The notes: generated by a model not told the origin, from the letters alone. A stretch of 64,000 bases of DNA from Sporichthya brevicatena (GCF_039525035.1 NZ_BAAAHE010000016.1:13749-77748); one strand, 5' to 3'; positions 31,008 to 39,561 are shown, numbered from the stretch's first letter. Numbers and translations are program-made.

Positions 31008-33892
31008 GCCGTCGTCCCGACGGCCTCGACCTGCACCGCGCAGAACTTGAACTCCGGGATCTTCCCGAACGGGTCGACCTCGTCGATCGTCAGCAGGTTC
31101 GCCGCGGCCTCGCGGAAGTGGAAGGGGATGAACACGTTGCCCTGCTGCTCCCGGTGACTGATGCGGACCTGCAGTTGGATCTCGCCGCGGCGGGAACGGG
31201 CTCGAGCCATGGCGCCGTGCACCAGCCCGCGGTCGGCGGCGTCCTTCGGGTGCATGTAGATCTCGGCCACCGGCGCGATCGCGTCGAGGGCGAACGAGCG
31301 CCGCGTCATCGACCCGGTGTGCCAGTGCTCCAGCAGACGCCCGGTGTTGAGGACCAGCGGGTACTCGCTGTCCGGCAGTTCCTTCGGCGGCAGCCACTGC
31401 GCCGGCACCAGGTGGGCGAGGCCGTCGTCGGTGTTGAACCGCTCGTCGAACATCACGACGGTGCCGTCGAGGTGCTCGGGGTCGGGGTTCGGGTACAGCT
31501 TGCCGCTCGAGCCGAGGTTCGCGTGGCTCAGGTTCGTGTACGAGGGCATCAACGGCACCATCTCGTCGAACACCGCGGACGGCGAGCCGTAGTTCCAGTC
31601 GAGCCCGACGCGGCGCGCGATCTCCTGGACGATCCACCAGTCCGCCTTCGCCTCGCCCGGCGGGTCCAGCACCTTGCGGCCGAGCTGCACGCGCCGGTCC
31701 GTGTTGGTGTAGGTGCCGTCCTTCTCCAGGTAGGAGGTGGCGGGCAGGATCACGTCGGCGAACTCGGCGGTCTCGGTCAGGAAGATGTCCTGCACGACGA
31801 GGAACTCCAGCGCCGACAGCGCCTTGCGGACCTTGTTGGTGTTCGGGTCCGAGAGGAACGGGTTCTCCCCGAGCATGTACATGCCCCGGACCCCGCCCTC
31901 GAGGATCGAGTGGATGATCTCGGTGACGGTGAGACCGCGGTTGGGGTCGAGCGAGGTGCCCCACGCCCGCTCGAAGACCTCGCGCGCCGACTCCTTCGTC
32001 ACGCCCTGGTAGTCCGGGTAGAACATCGGGATCAGACCCGCGTCGGACGCACCCTGCACGTTGTTCTGGCCCCGCAGCGGGTGCAGGCCGGTGCCCGGCC
32101 GTCCGACCTGACCGGTGATCGAGCACAGCGCGATCAGGCAGCGCGCGTTGTCGGTGCCGGTCGTGTGCTGGGAGATTCCCATCCCCCAGTAGATGACCGC
32201 GGAGCCGGCCTCGCCCCACGCCCGGGCGACGGCCCGGATCGTGTCGGCCGGGACGCCGGTGATCTGCTCGCCCCGCTCCGGCGGGTAGTCCGCGACGGTG
32301 GCCGCGAGGGCGTCGTAGTTCGAGGTCCGCTCGGCGATGAACTGAGGATCCGTCAGGCCGAGCCGGATGATCTCGCACATCACGGAGTTGTAGAACGCGA
32401 CGTCCGTACCCGGCTTGAGCTGGACGAAGATGTCCGCGTGCTCCGACACCGTCGAGGCACGGGGGTCGACGTAGATGATCGTCGTGCCGCGCCGCCGGGC
32501 CTGCTTGAAGAACGAACTCGCGACCGGGTGGTTCGCGGTCGGGTTCGAGCCGGTGATGATCGCGACGTCGGCGTTGGCGACGTCGCCGTATGTGGTTGAC
32601 ACGGCACCGGAGCCGACGCCCTCGAACAGCGCTGCCACCGATGACGCGTGGCACAGCCGCGTGCAGTGGTCGACGTTGTTGGTGCCGAAGCCGGCCCGGA
32701 TCAGCTTCTGGAAGAGGTAGGCCTCCTCGTTGGAGCACTTCGCCGAGCCGAACCCGGCGATCGCTCCGGGCCCGCCGGCGGCGTGAATCTCCTTGAGCCG
32801 CCGCGCGACGAGGTCGAGCGCCTCGTCCCAGGTCGCCTCGCGGAAGTGCGGCATCACCTCGTCGTAGTCGACGAGACCGCCCGGCTTGCGGCCGCGGTCC
32901 TTCCCCGGGCGTGTGTCCTTGGTGGCCCGTTTGCCGGTGCCCTCACCCCGCACGTCCGCGGACAGCGGGCCCTTGGGGTAGGAGGAATCGACGCGGATGA
33001 GCGGCTTCGTGAGCCGCTGGGGCGAGGCGGAGTAGTCCCAGCCGTAGCGGCCCTTGACGCACAGCCGGCTCTGCGACCCGGGCTGCGGGCGTCCCTCGGC
33101 GAACGAGATCGCCCCGCGCTCGCGGTCGACCCAGTAGGTCAGCGCGCACCCGACGCCGCAGTAGGGGCAGACGGACTCGACGGCCTCGAGCTGCTCGCGC
33201 GGCCGGATCGGGATCGAGCGGATCGCCTTGTTGGTCAGCGCGCCCGTCGGGCAGGCCTGCACGCACTCGCCGCAGGTGACGCAGGAGCTCGACCCCATCG
33301 GGTCGTTGAAGTCGAACGCGATCCGGGTCGAGTAGCCCTTGCCGGAGCGGCCGATGACGTCGTTGCCCTGGATGTCGTCGCACGCCCGTACGCAGCGGTC
33401 GCACAGGATGCACGAGTCGTGGTCGACCGCGATGACCGGGTTCGACACGTCGGTGCCCCGCCCGGCGCCCACCGGCAGGTCGGTGGTCTCCCGCGCGACG
33501 CCGTACCGGTCCGCGAGCTCGAGCAGTTTGTTGTCGGCGGTCGTCGTGTGCTTCGGGTCCGACTCGCGGGGCGGCTGGTCGGAGAGCAGCAACTCGGTCA
33601 GCACCGACCGGCTGCGCTCGAGCTCCGGCGTCGAGGTCTGCACCGACATGCCGTCGTCGCACGGCCGCACGCAGGCCGCCGCGAACACGCGACCCCCGGT
33701 GTCCACCACGCACATGCGGCAGACGCCGACCGGGTCGTACCGCTCGTTGTGGCACAGGACAGGAATGTCGATCCCGGCCGACCGCGCGGCGTCGTAGATC
33801 GTCGTGCCGACGGGCACCGTGACCGGGACACCGTCGATGGTGACACCGACGGTCGGGACGGTGGTGGTCTCGGGCTCGTGCAGGGCGGTGAT
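31004..33892 (-). CDS. NAD-dependent formate dehydrogenase catalytic subunit (first operon)
   Basis: About 962 residues. N-terminal [2Fe-2S] domain (VLCHNERYDPVGVCRMC), two [4Fe-4S] segments (CILCDRCVRAC; CVTCGECVQACP), a [4Fe-4S] site CPYCGVGC in front of the bis-MGD domain, and the metal ligand Cys in HCTRLCHASS (cysteine, not selenocysteine). A charged insertion of about 45 residues follows residue 270. The start is unusual: no ATG, GTG or TTG occurs in frame before 33817, and GTG 33817 would cut the first strand of the ferredoxin domain. ATC at 33892 lies five bases after GGGAGG and would give ITALHEPETTTVPTVGVTIDG, a natural N-terminus. It oxidises formate to CO2 and may use Mo or W. It follows the regulator gene after 40 bases. 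Confidence 0.9.
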   Translation of the reverse strand: MTALHEPETTTVPTVGVTIDGVPVTVPVGTTIYDAARSAGIDIPVLCHNERYDPVGVCRMCVVDTGGRVFAAACVRPCDDGMSVQTSTPELERSRSVLTELLLSDQPPRESDPKHTTTADNKLLELADRYGVARETTDLPVGAGRGTDVSNPVIAVDHDSCILCDRCVRACDDIQGNDVIGRSGKGYSTRIAFDFNDPMGSSSCVTCGECVQACPTGALTNKAIRSIPIRPREQLEAVESVCPYCGVGCALTYWVDRERGAISFAEGRPQPGSQSRLCVKGRYGWDYSASPQRLTKPLIRVDSSYPKGPLSADVRGEGTGKRATKDTRPGKDRGRKPGGLVDYDEVMPHFREATWDEALDLVARRLKEIHAAGGPGAIAGFGSAKCSNEEAYLFQKLIRAGFGTNNVDHCTRLCHASSVAALFEGVGSGAVSTTYGDVANADVAIITGSNPTANHPVASSFFKQARRRGTTIIYVDPRASTVSEHADIFVQLKPGTDVAFYNSVMCEIIRLGLTDPQFIAERTSNYDALAATVADYPPERGEQITGVPADTIRAVARAWGEAGSAVIYWGMGISQHTTGTDNARCLIALCSITGQVGRPGTGLHPLRGQNNVQGASDAGLIPMFYPDYQGVTKESAREVFERAWGTSLDPNRGLTVTEIIHSILEGGVRGMYMLGENPFLSDPNTNKVRKALSALEFLVVQDIFLTETAEFADVILPATSYLEKDGTYTNTDRRVQLGRKVLDPPGEAKADWWIVQEIARRVGLDWNYGSPSAVFDEMVPLMPSYTNLSHANLGSSGKLYPNPDPEHLDGTVVMFDERFNTDDGLAHLVPAQWLPPKELPDSEYPLVLNTGRLLEHWHTGSMTRRSFALDAIAPVAEIYMHPKDAADRGLVHGAMARARSRRGEIQLQVRISHREQQGNVFIPFHFREAAANLLTIDEVDPFGKIPEFKFCAVQVEAVGTTA

Positions 33893-33932
33893 CGCAGCCT
33901 CCCGGGGCGAGGGAGTGAACTTTTCGCGAAGC

Positions 33933-34871
33933 CTAACCGGGGATCGTGGGCTCGCCCATGGCGTCGAGTTCGTCCAGCCGACCCGAGTCGGCCGTGTCGT
34001 AGCCCCCGAGAGCCGTGATTGCCGCCCGCAAGGCCGAGGAACTCAGCGCCGTGATCACCGGCGCCGCGGCGCCCAACGCCGAACCCGGCAACCCCACGTC
34101 GTAGGACTCCCAGGTGAGCGGGACGAAGTCGAGACCGAGATCGGCGGCGGCCGAGCGCACGCCGAGACCCGCGTCGACGGTCCCGGTCGCGACGGCGAGC
34201 GCGACCTCCAGATGGGTCTCGACCTCCGGGCCGCGTACCCCGTCCGGGTCCATCCCCGCGGCGATCGCGAGCCGGTCGAACAGCACCCGGGTGCCGGTCC
34301 CGAACCGGCGCAGGGCAACGCGACGGCCGGTCAGGTCACCCACGCTGCGAACGCCGTCGGGGTTGGCGGGCGGCACGATCAGGCCCTGCTCCCGCCGCCA
34401 CAGATGCAGCAGGTGAGGAGCCTGATTCCGCAGCAGGCGCTGCACGAACGGCGCGTTGTAGATCCCGGTGCGGTGCAGCAGGTGGAGCGCGGCACCGTCC
34501 GCCCGGCCCCGCCGGACCTCGCTGAGCCCGCCGAAGCTGCCCCGGCCGGTCAGCACCTCCAGCTCCGGCACTCCTCGCGCAACCAGGTCCAGCGCCGGGT
34601 CGTCGCTGCCGACCAGGCGGAACCCGACGCGGCCGGCCAGGAACTCCCGCGCCGCGAGGGCCGCCCCCGGTGCCACCTGCGCCCGGCGGCGCTCGTGCAG
34701 GACGAGCACGCCCGCGTCGGCCAGTTCGCGCTGCGCGCGGCTCACCGTCGTGGCCGTGGTCCCCCAGGAACGGGCCAGCTCGCGGACGCCGGGGAGCTCG
34801 GTCCCCGGCTCGAGGTCCCCGCTCACGACGCGCTCGGCGAGATCGAGGCAGATCTCGCGGTATCGGCTCAC
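33933..34871 (-). CDS. GntR-type HTH regulator with PBP-like ligand domain
   Basis: 312 residues. Residues about 1-70 form a GntR-like winged helix (YREICLDLAERVVSGDLEPG, GVRELARSWGTTATTVSRAQ), followed by a PBP-like (PF12727-type) domain with EQGLIVPPANP, GTGTRVLFD and VDAGLGVRSAAADLGLDFVP. The same domain forms the C-terminus of the MoeA-PBP protein of the operon. The design recalls TunR/ModE-type oxyanion-sensing regulators, with the DNA-binding and sensor modules swapped. GTG at 34871 has no clear ribosome-binding site and may be leaderless. It is the first gene of the operon and is divergent from tupA, so it is probably the local metal-responsive regulator. Confidence 0.85.
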   Translation of the reverse strand: MSRYREICLDLAERVVSGDLEPGTELPGVRELARSWGTTATTVSRAQRELADAGVLVLHERRRAQVAPGAALAAREFLAGRVGFRLVGSDDPALDLVARGVPELEVLTGRGSFGGLSEVRRGRADGAALHLLHRTGIYNAPFVQRLLRNQAPHLLHLWRREQGLIVPPANPDGVRSVGDLTGRRVALRRFGTGTRVLFDRLAIAAGMDPDGVRGPEVETHLEVALAVATGTVDAGLGVRSAAADLGLDFVPLTWESYDVGLPGSALGAAAPVITALSSSALRAAITALGGYDTADSGRLDELDAMGEPTIPG

Positions 34872-34923
34872 GGCGACCGAGTCTAGATTTGCACCGTTCT
34901 GAACTGATGCAGAAGGGCGCACC
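34872..34923. promoter_or_regulatory. Divergent regulatory region between the regulator gene and tupA
   Basis: 52 bases separate the two divergent starts, so both promoters and any operator must lie here. A GTTCTGAAC dyad is at 34896-34904 and TCTAGA at 34882-34887; AGAAGG (34911-34916) is the ribosome-binding site for tupA. Autoregulation by the GntR-PBP protein and repression of tupABC at sufficient tungstate/molybdate is the obvious hypothesis. Confidence 0.5.
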
Positions 34924-35766
34924 ATGCGACGGGCTCGTTCTCTCCTGCTGGCGGCGGCGCTCGTCCTCGTGCCCAGCGGGTGCGGGGACGACGACGAGCC
35001 CAACCGGAAGCTGATCCTCGCCACGACCACGAGCACGCAGGACTCCGGTCTGCTCGACGACCTGCTGCCGGCGTTCACCCGGGACACCGGGTGGGAGGTC
35101 ACGACGCTGGCCGTCGGCAGCGGACAGGCGATCGAACTCGGTCGACGCGGCGAGGCCGACGTCCTGCTGGTGCACTCGCCCGCCGCCGAGGAGGAGTTCG
35201 TCGCCGAGGGCGCGACGGGTCGGCGGCTGCTGGTGATGCACAACGACTTCCTGATCGTGGGCCCGGCCGACGACCCGGCCGAGATCGACGCCCTCAGCCC
35301 CTCGGAGGCGCTGACGGCGATCGCGGAGGGCGAGGTCCCGTTCGTCTCCCGCGGCGACGAGTCCGGCACCCACGCGAAGGAGAAGACGATCTGGGCGAAG
35401 GCCGGCATCACGCCCGAGGGCTCGTGGTACTCGTCCACCGGTCAGGGCATGGGCGCGACACTGCAGGTCGCGGCGGAACGCAACGCGTACACGGTCACCG
35501 ACCGCGCGACCTTCCTCAGCCAGCGGGACACCGTCGACCTCGTCGAGCTCGGCGCCGGCGGTCCGGAGCTGCTGAACATCTACCACGTCATCGAGATGAC
35601 CGAACGGGCCGGAAACCGCGTCCAGACCGACGGCGCGGCCGCGTTCGCGGACTGGATCGTCAGCGCGACCGCGCAGGACCTGATCGGCCGGTTCGGCGTC
35701 GACGCCTACGGCGAGGCGCTGTTCACCCCGGACGCCGGACGCGACGAAGCCGAGCTGGCGGCCTGA
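34924..35766 (+). CDS. tupA: Tungstate ABC transporter substrate-binding lipoprotein TupA
   Basis: 280 residues. Lipoprotein signal with lipobox P-S-G-C (Cys20), then the tungstate-specific motif TTTSTQDSGLLDDLLP, followed by DVLLVHSPAAEEEF, MHNDFLIVGP, GDESGTHAKEKT and TDRATFLS. This set distinguishes TupA from ModA. It binds tungstate with very high selectivity outside the membrane. ATG at 34924 has AGAAGG nine bases upstream. First gene of tupABC. Confidence 0.93.
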   Translation: MRRARSLLLAAALVLVPSGCGDDDEPNRKLILATTTSTQDSGLLDDLLPAFTRDTGWEVTTLAVGSGQAIELGRRGEADVLLVHSPAAEEEFVAEGATGRRLLVMHNDFLIVGPADDPAEIDALSPSEALTAIAEGEVPFVSRGDESGTHAKEKTIWAKAGITPEGSWYSSTGQGMGATLQVAAERNAYTVTDRATFLSQRDTVDLVELGAGGPELLNIYHVIEMTERAGNRVQTDGAAAFADWIVSATAQDLIGRFGVDAYGEALFTPDAGRDEAELAA

Positions 35767-35779
35767 GCCGGCGACCGCT

Positions 35780-36490
35780 GTGGACATCCTGGGCGACGGC
35801 TTCGCCGATGCGCTGCGCCTGCTCGTCACGGGCGACGAGGACGCGTGGTCGATCACCGCGCTGACGCTGCGGATCTCGCTGACCGCGACCGTCGTCGCCG
35901 TGTGTCTGGGTCTCCCGCTCGGGGCAGCCATCGCCCTGGGCCGGTTCCCCGGCCGCCGCGTGGTGCTCGCGATGGCCAACACCGGCCTCGGCCTGCCGCC
36001 GGTGGTGGTCGGTCTGTTCGTCACCGTGCTGCTCTGGCGCAGCGGCCCGCTCGGCAGTCTGGGCCTGCTCTACACACCGACGGCGATGATCGTGGCGCAG
36101 GCCGCGATCGCCACCCCCATCGTCACGGCGCTCGTGGTCGCGGCGCTGGTGCAGGTCGACCCCGACTTCCTCGTGCAGATGCGCGGTCTCGGCGCCGGCC
36201 GGGTCCGTGCCTTCCTCGCGCTCCTCGACGAGGCGCGACTGCCACTGCTGGCCGCCGCGATGGCCGGGTTCGGCGCCGTGATCAGCGAGGTCGGCGCGGC
36301 GCAGATGGTCGGCGGGAACGTCGCCGGCGAGACGCGGGTGCTGACCACCGCCGCGGTGCTCGCGACCAGCCGCGGTCAGTTCGCCCTGGCGATCGCGTTC
36401 GGCCTGATCCTGTTGCTGATCGCCTTCGTGGTGAACCTGACGCTGGTGCTCGCGCAACAACGTGCCCCCGAGCGGGACGGTGTCCGGTGA
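35780..36490 (+). CDS. tupB: Tungstate ABC transporter permease TupB
   Basis: 236 residues, about five to six transmembrane helices with the permease EAA-type loop (AQAAIATPIVTALVVAALVQ; MRGLGAGRVRAFLALLDEA). It forms the membrane channel with TupA and TupC. GTG at 35780 follows the tupA stop by 13 bases. A 13-base sequence (CGGTGTCCGGTGA) is duplicated at its end and again just before the tupC start. Confidence 0.9.
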   Translation: MDILGDGFADALRLLVTGDEDAWSITALTLRISLTATVVAVCLGLPLGAAIALGRFPGRRVVLAMANTGLGLPPVVVGLFVTVLLWRSGPLGSLGLLYTPTAMIVAQAAIATPIVTALVVAALVQVDPDFLVQMRGLGAGRVRAFLALLDEARLPLLAAAMAGFGAVISEVGAAQMVGGNVAGETRVLTTAAVLATSRGQFALAIAFGLILLLIAFVVNLTLVLAQQRAPERDGVR

Positions 36491-36503
36491 ACGGCGGTGT
36501 CCG

Positions 36504-37505
36504 GTGACTGCTGCGCTCGCGTGCCGGGACCTGCGGGTGGAGGTCGGTGCCCGGCAACTGCTCCACGTCCCGCACCTCGAGGTGGACGCCGGTACCTGCC
36601 TGGCTGTCCTCGGCCCGAACGGCGCCGGCAAGTCGACGCTCCTGCGCGCCCTGGGGCTGCTCAGCCGGCACCGGGTGTCCGGCGAGGTGCTGCTCGCCGG
36701 ACACCCGGCGACGCCGGCCCGGGCGCGGACCGCGACGGCCGCCGTGCTGCAGCGGCCGATCCTGCGCCGGGGAACCGTCGCGGCGAACGTCGCGAGCGGT
36801 CTGCGCTTCCGCGGTGTCGGGGCGGCGGAAGCGGCCGAACGCAGCCGGCCCGCTCTGGTGGCCCTCGGGCTGGACCACCTCACCGACCGCGACGTCCGGT
36901 CGCTGTCCGGCGGGGAGGCGCAGCGCGCCTGCATCGCGCGGGCGCTCGCGACCGAACCGGCGGTGCTCCTGCTCGACGAGCCGTTCGCCGGGCTGGACGC
37001 ACCGACCCGGGCCGACCTCCTCGCGGACCTGCGGTCAGCGCTCTCGGGCCGGTCGCTGGCGGTCGTGCTCGTCACCCACGACGTCGACGAGGCGCGCGCG
37101 CTTGCCGACACCACGGCGTTGCTGATTCAGGGTCAGGTCCGCCACCACGGGCCGACGGCCGACGTCCTCGACACCCCCGTCGACCTCGACACCGCCCGCC
37201 TGCTCGGGTTCGTCAACCACCTGCCGAGCGCGCTCACCGGGCGACCGGAGGAGCGCGTGGCCCGGCCGGAGCACTGCGTGGCCCACCGATCCGCCGCGCC
37301 GCCCGCGGCACTCACCGTGCCGGGTACCGTCCGCCGCCGGATCCCCCTCGGTCCGCTCACGCGGGTCGACGTCCAGGTCCCGACCGGTCTGCTGACCTGC
37401 CTGCACCCCACGGCGGAGCCGGCCGGCGATGCACCCGGCGACGGCGAGGAGGTCCTCGTCGAGGTTCGGCAGAGCCGAGAACTCCCGTCAGACCGAAGTA
37501 GCTGA
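36504..37505 (+). CDS. tupC: Tungstate ABC transporter ATP-binding protein TupC
   Basis: 333 residues. ATPase domain with Walker A GPNGAGKST, signature LSGGEAQRACIARAL, Walker B VLLLDEPFAGLD and switch His in VTHDVDEA. The C-terminal 80 residues look like a TOBE oxyanion-binding domain (VPGTVRRRIPLGPLTRVDVQ). GTG at 36504 follows tupB by 13 bases. It powers tungstate import. Its end overlaps the convergent aor gene by 18 bases. Confidence 0.9.
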   Translation: MTAALACRDLRVEVGARQLLHVPHLEVDAGTCLAVLGPNGAGKSTLLRALGLLSRHRVSGEVLLAGHPATPARARTATAAVLQRPILRRGTVAANVASGLRFRGVGAAEAAERSRPALVALGLDHLTDRDVRSLSGGEAQRACIARALATEPAVLLLDEPFAGLDAPTRADLLADLRSALSGRSLAVVLVTHDVDEARALADTTALLIQGQVRHHGPTADVLDTPVDLDTARLLGFVNHLPSALTGRPEERVARPEHCVAHRSAAPPAALTVPGTVRRRIPLGPLTRVDVQVPTGLLTCLHPTAEPAGDAPGDGEEVLVEVRQSRELPSDRSS

Positions 37506-39284
37506 CGCCACGTCAGTCGGCGGCCGGCCCTCGGCGTCCCAGCCTCGGGCGGCGTAGTAGGCCGCCACCATCGACTGCAGGCGCTCCGCGGTGAGCCTCG
37601 CCTCGCGACCGGAGGACATCGCGACGGCCTCGGAGAGGATGCGTGGCGGGAGGGTGTCGTCCGCGGCGGTGGCGCCCTCGCGCAGGTTGTAGGCCCGCTT
37701 CGCGTCGACGATGCGCCGCGCGGTGGCGCGCAGCTCGTCGGCGTCGATGTCCCAGCCGGTCACCGGGCGCAGCAGATTCGCCCACTCCGCGAAGGGCTCG
37801 GTGAAGACGCCGCGCAGGAACTTGCAGAGGATCATCGAGTCCATGACGGCGGCGCGGTCCTCGGTCGCGACGGCCGCCGCCACGTGCGGAGCCGCGCCCG
37901 CGAGACGGTCGAGGTCGCCGGAGAGGTCGGCCTCGTAGGCACCCGACCGGTTGTGGTCGGCGCCGCGGGAGTTCACCGCGAACCCGAGACCCATCGCCTG
38001 CATCGTCCGCGGCTCGTAGCCAGGGAGCTCCAGCCCCTTGACGTGCACGGCGAAGGCCTCGGAACCCTGCCCCAGCTGTGCCGACGCCCGCCGTGACCCC
38101 TCGGCCAGCAGCTCACCCAGTCCGGGCGACCGGGCGCCGATCGCGTCGAGCGCGCGCAGCAGCGCCGGCCCGTCGCCGAACCGCAGCCAGGGCTCGTCCA
38201 ACAGACCGCGTTCGGCGCACTCCATCGCCCACGCCACCGTGCCGCCGGCCGAGATCGTGTCCAGGCCGAGCTCGTCGCACTTCGCGCTGGCGGCGAAGAC
38301 GTCGTCGGGGTCGGAGACCCCGCACATCGGGCCGAGGGCGAAGACGTTCTCGTACTCCATCCGCTGGGACCCACCGCCCTTGCGGGAGTAGATGTGCTCG
38401 CAGCCGATCGAGCAGGACGCGCAGGAGTTGCGGGCCACCAGCCGCAGTTCGTGCAGTTCCTCGGCCGCCAGCTTCGGCGCACCCTCGAAGGTCGCGGCGG
38501 TGAAGTTCCGCGTCGGCAACGTCGAGACCGCGTTGAACGCCAGCAGGTTCGCCAGCGTCCCGAGCTCGCGGTACTTCGCGGTGGCCGGGCCGAAGCTGCG
38601 CTCGCGGAGATCGCGGGCGGCGGCGAGCACGGCCTCGGCGTCGTGCACCGCGGCCTTGCCGGCGGCGCGCACCAGGACGGCCTTGAGGTTCTTCGCGCCG
38701 AGCACCGCGCCCAGCCCGCCGCGGCCGGCGTGCCGGCCGTCGTGGCTGATCGTCGCGTAGCGCACGCCGCGCTCCCCCGCCGGTCCGATCACCGCGGCCC
38801 GCCAGCCGCGCCCGAAGCGGGTGCGGAGCACCTCCTCGGCGGCCGCGGCCGACAGACCGGCCAACTCGGGCGCGGGCTCGACCCGCGCGCCCTCGGCATC
38901 GACGAGCAGGACCGAGAGGTCGTCCGCCCGCCCGCGGACGACGAGCGCGTCGTGGCCGGTGAGCTTCCCGGCGATCGCGAACTGACTCGACGCCAGGGCA
39001 TCGGTCAGCAGGCCGGTCAGCGGCGACTTGGCGACGACAGCGAACTTGGCGCTGGTCGTCAGCGGCGTCCCGACCAGCGGGGAGAACACGAAGGCCAACG
39101 GCGCCTCGGGAGCGAGCGGATCCACGCCGGCCGGACCCAGGCGCTGCAGCAGGTAGGTCCCGAGCCCCACCCCACCGAGGTAGGAACGCAGTACGTCGGC
39201 GCCGAGCTCGTCACGGGACACCTCGACCCCGGCGGCGCTCACGTCGAGGACGAGCGCCGCCCCGAAGTACCCGCCCGGAGCCAT
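37488..39284 (-). CDS. aor: Aldehyde:ferredoxin oxidoreductase, tungsten type
   Basis: 598 residues of the AOR family. The N-terminal tungstopterin domain has SAKFAVVAKSPLTGLLTDAL; the [4Fe-4S] ligands are CASCSIGCEH with a fourth Cys near MDSMILCKFLRG; later motifs RGADHNRSGAYEAD and VNSRG line the pocket. It reversibly oxidises aldehydes to acids using ferredoxin. AORs use tungsten, which fits the neighbouring tupABC. No ferredoxin or AorC partner gene is adjacent, so the electron acceptor is unknown. It may also reduce carboxylic acids with formate-derived electrons (inference). A MoaD-like gene ends 20 bases upstream. Confidence 0.9.
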   Translation of the reverse strand: MAPGGYFGAALVLDVSAAGVEVSRDELGADVLRSYLGGVGLGTYLLQRLGPAGVDPLAPEAPLAFVFSPLVGTPLTTSAKFAVVAKSPLTGLLTDALASSQFAIAGKLTGHDALVVRGRADDLSVLLVDAEGARVEPAPELAGLSAAAAEEVLRTRFGRGWRAAVIGPAGERGVRYATISHDGRHAGRGGLGAVLGAKNLKAVLVRAAGKAAVHDAEAVLAAARDLRERSFGPATAKYRELGTLANLLAFNAVSTLPTRNFTAATFEGAPKLAAEELHELRLVARNSCASCSIGCEHIYSRKGGGSQRMEYENVFALGPMCGVSDPDDVFAASAKCDELGLDTISAGGTVAWAMECAERGLLDEPWLRFGDGPALLRALDAIGARSPGLGELLAEGSRRASAQLGQGSEAFAVHVKGLELPGYEPRTMQAMGLGFAVNSRGADHNRSGAYEADLSGDLDRLAGAAPHVAAAVATEDRAAVMDSMILCKFLRGVFTEPFAEWANLLRPVTGWDIDADELRATARRIVDAKRAYNLREGATAADDTLPPRILSEAVAMSSGREARLTAERLQSMVAAYYAARGWDAEGRPPTDVASATSV

Positions 39285-39304
39285 GCTCCGAAGGGTAGGC
39301 CGCC

Positions 39305-39541
39305 TCAGCCGCCCGCGTCGGCGGAGATGAACGCGACGGAGTCCCCGGCCGCCAGCACCACCTCGGGGTCGCGGCTGATGCGCTCCCCGTTCAACGCGGC
39401 CACCACGTGCAGGTTCAGCTCCAGACCGACGGCGGCGGCCGCCTCACCGAGCGTGCGCGCCCGGACGGTCAGCGATCGGGTCCGGGCGCGGCTCGCCAGC
39501 GCGCCGTAGCAACTGACCCGCACCTCGGGAACGTCGGACAC
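39305..39541 (-). CDS. MoaD/ThiS-family sulfur carrier protein
   Basis: 78 residues of the ubiquitin-like MoaD/ThiS fold: RVSCYGALASRAR, LGEAAAAVGLELNLHVVAALNG, ending in DAGG, the C-terminal Gly-Gly that is thiocarboxylated. It would carry sulfur for molybdopterin (pterin-dithiolene) synthesis. MoaD-like genes are frequent neighbours of aor in prokaryotes. GTG at 39541; no moaE, moaA or moaC lies in the window. It is 20 bases from the aor start and may serve AOR's tungstopterin. Confidence 0.85.
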   Translation of the reverse strand: MSDVPEVRVSCYGALASRARTRSLTVRARTLGEAAAAVGLELNLHVVAALNGERISRDPEVVLAAGDSVAFISADAGG

Positions 39542-39561
39542 AGCCGGGACGGTACCCCGGG

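Noticed and set aside
31004-33892. Selenocysteine in formate dehydrogenase
   Set aside because: The metal-ligand position is a cysteine codon in both catalytic subunits (HCTRLCHASS and CARVCHSPT); no in-frame TGA or SECIS-like hairpin is needed.
34872-34923. Molybdenum-cofactor riboswitch
   Set aside because: The leader regions here are under 60 bases, too short for the Moco or tungsten-cofactor riboswitch.
37502-37516. CTGACG-CCA-CGTCAG inverted repeat between tupC and aor
   Set aside because: Only six-base arms and inside the overlapping gene ends; too weak to call a terminator.
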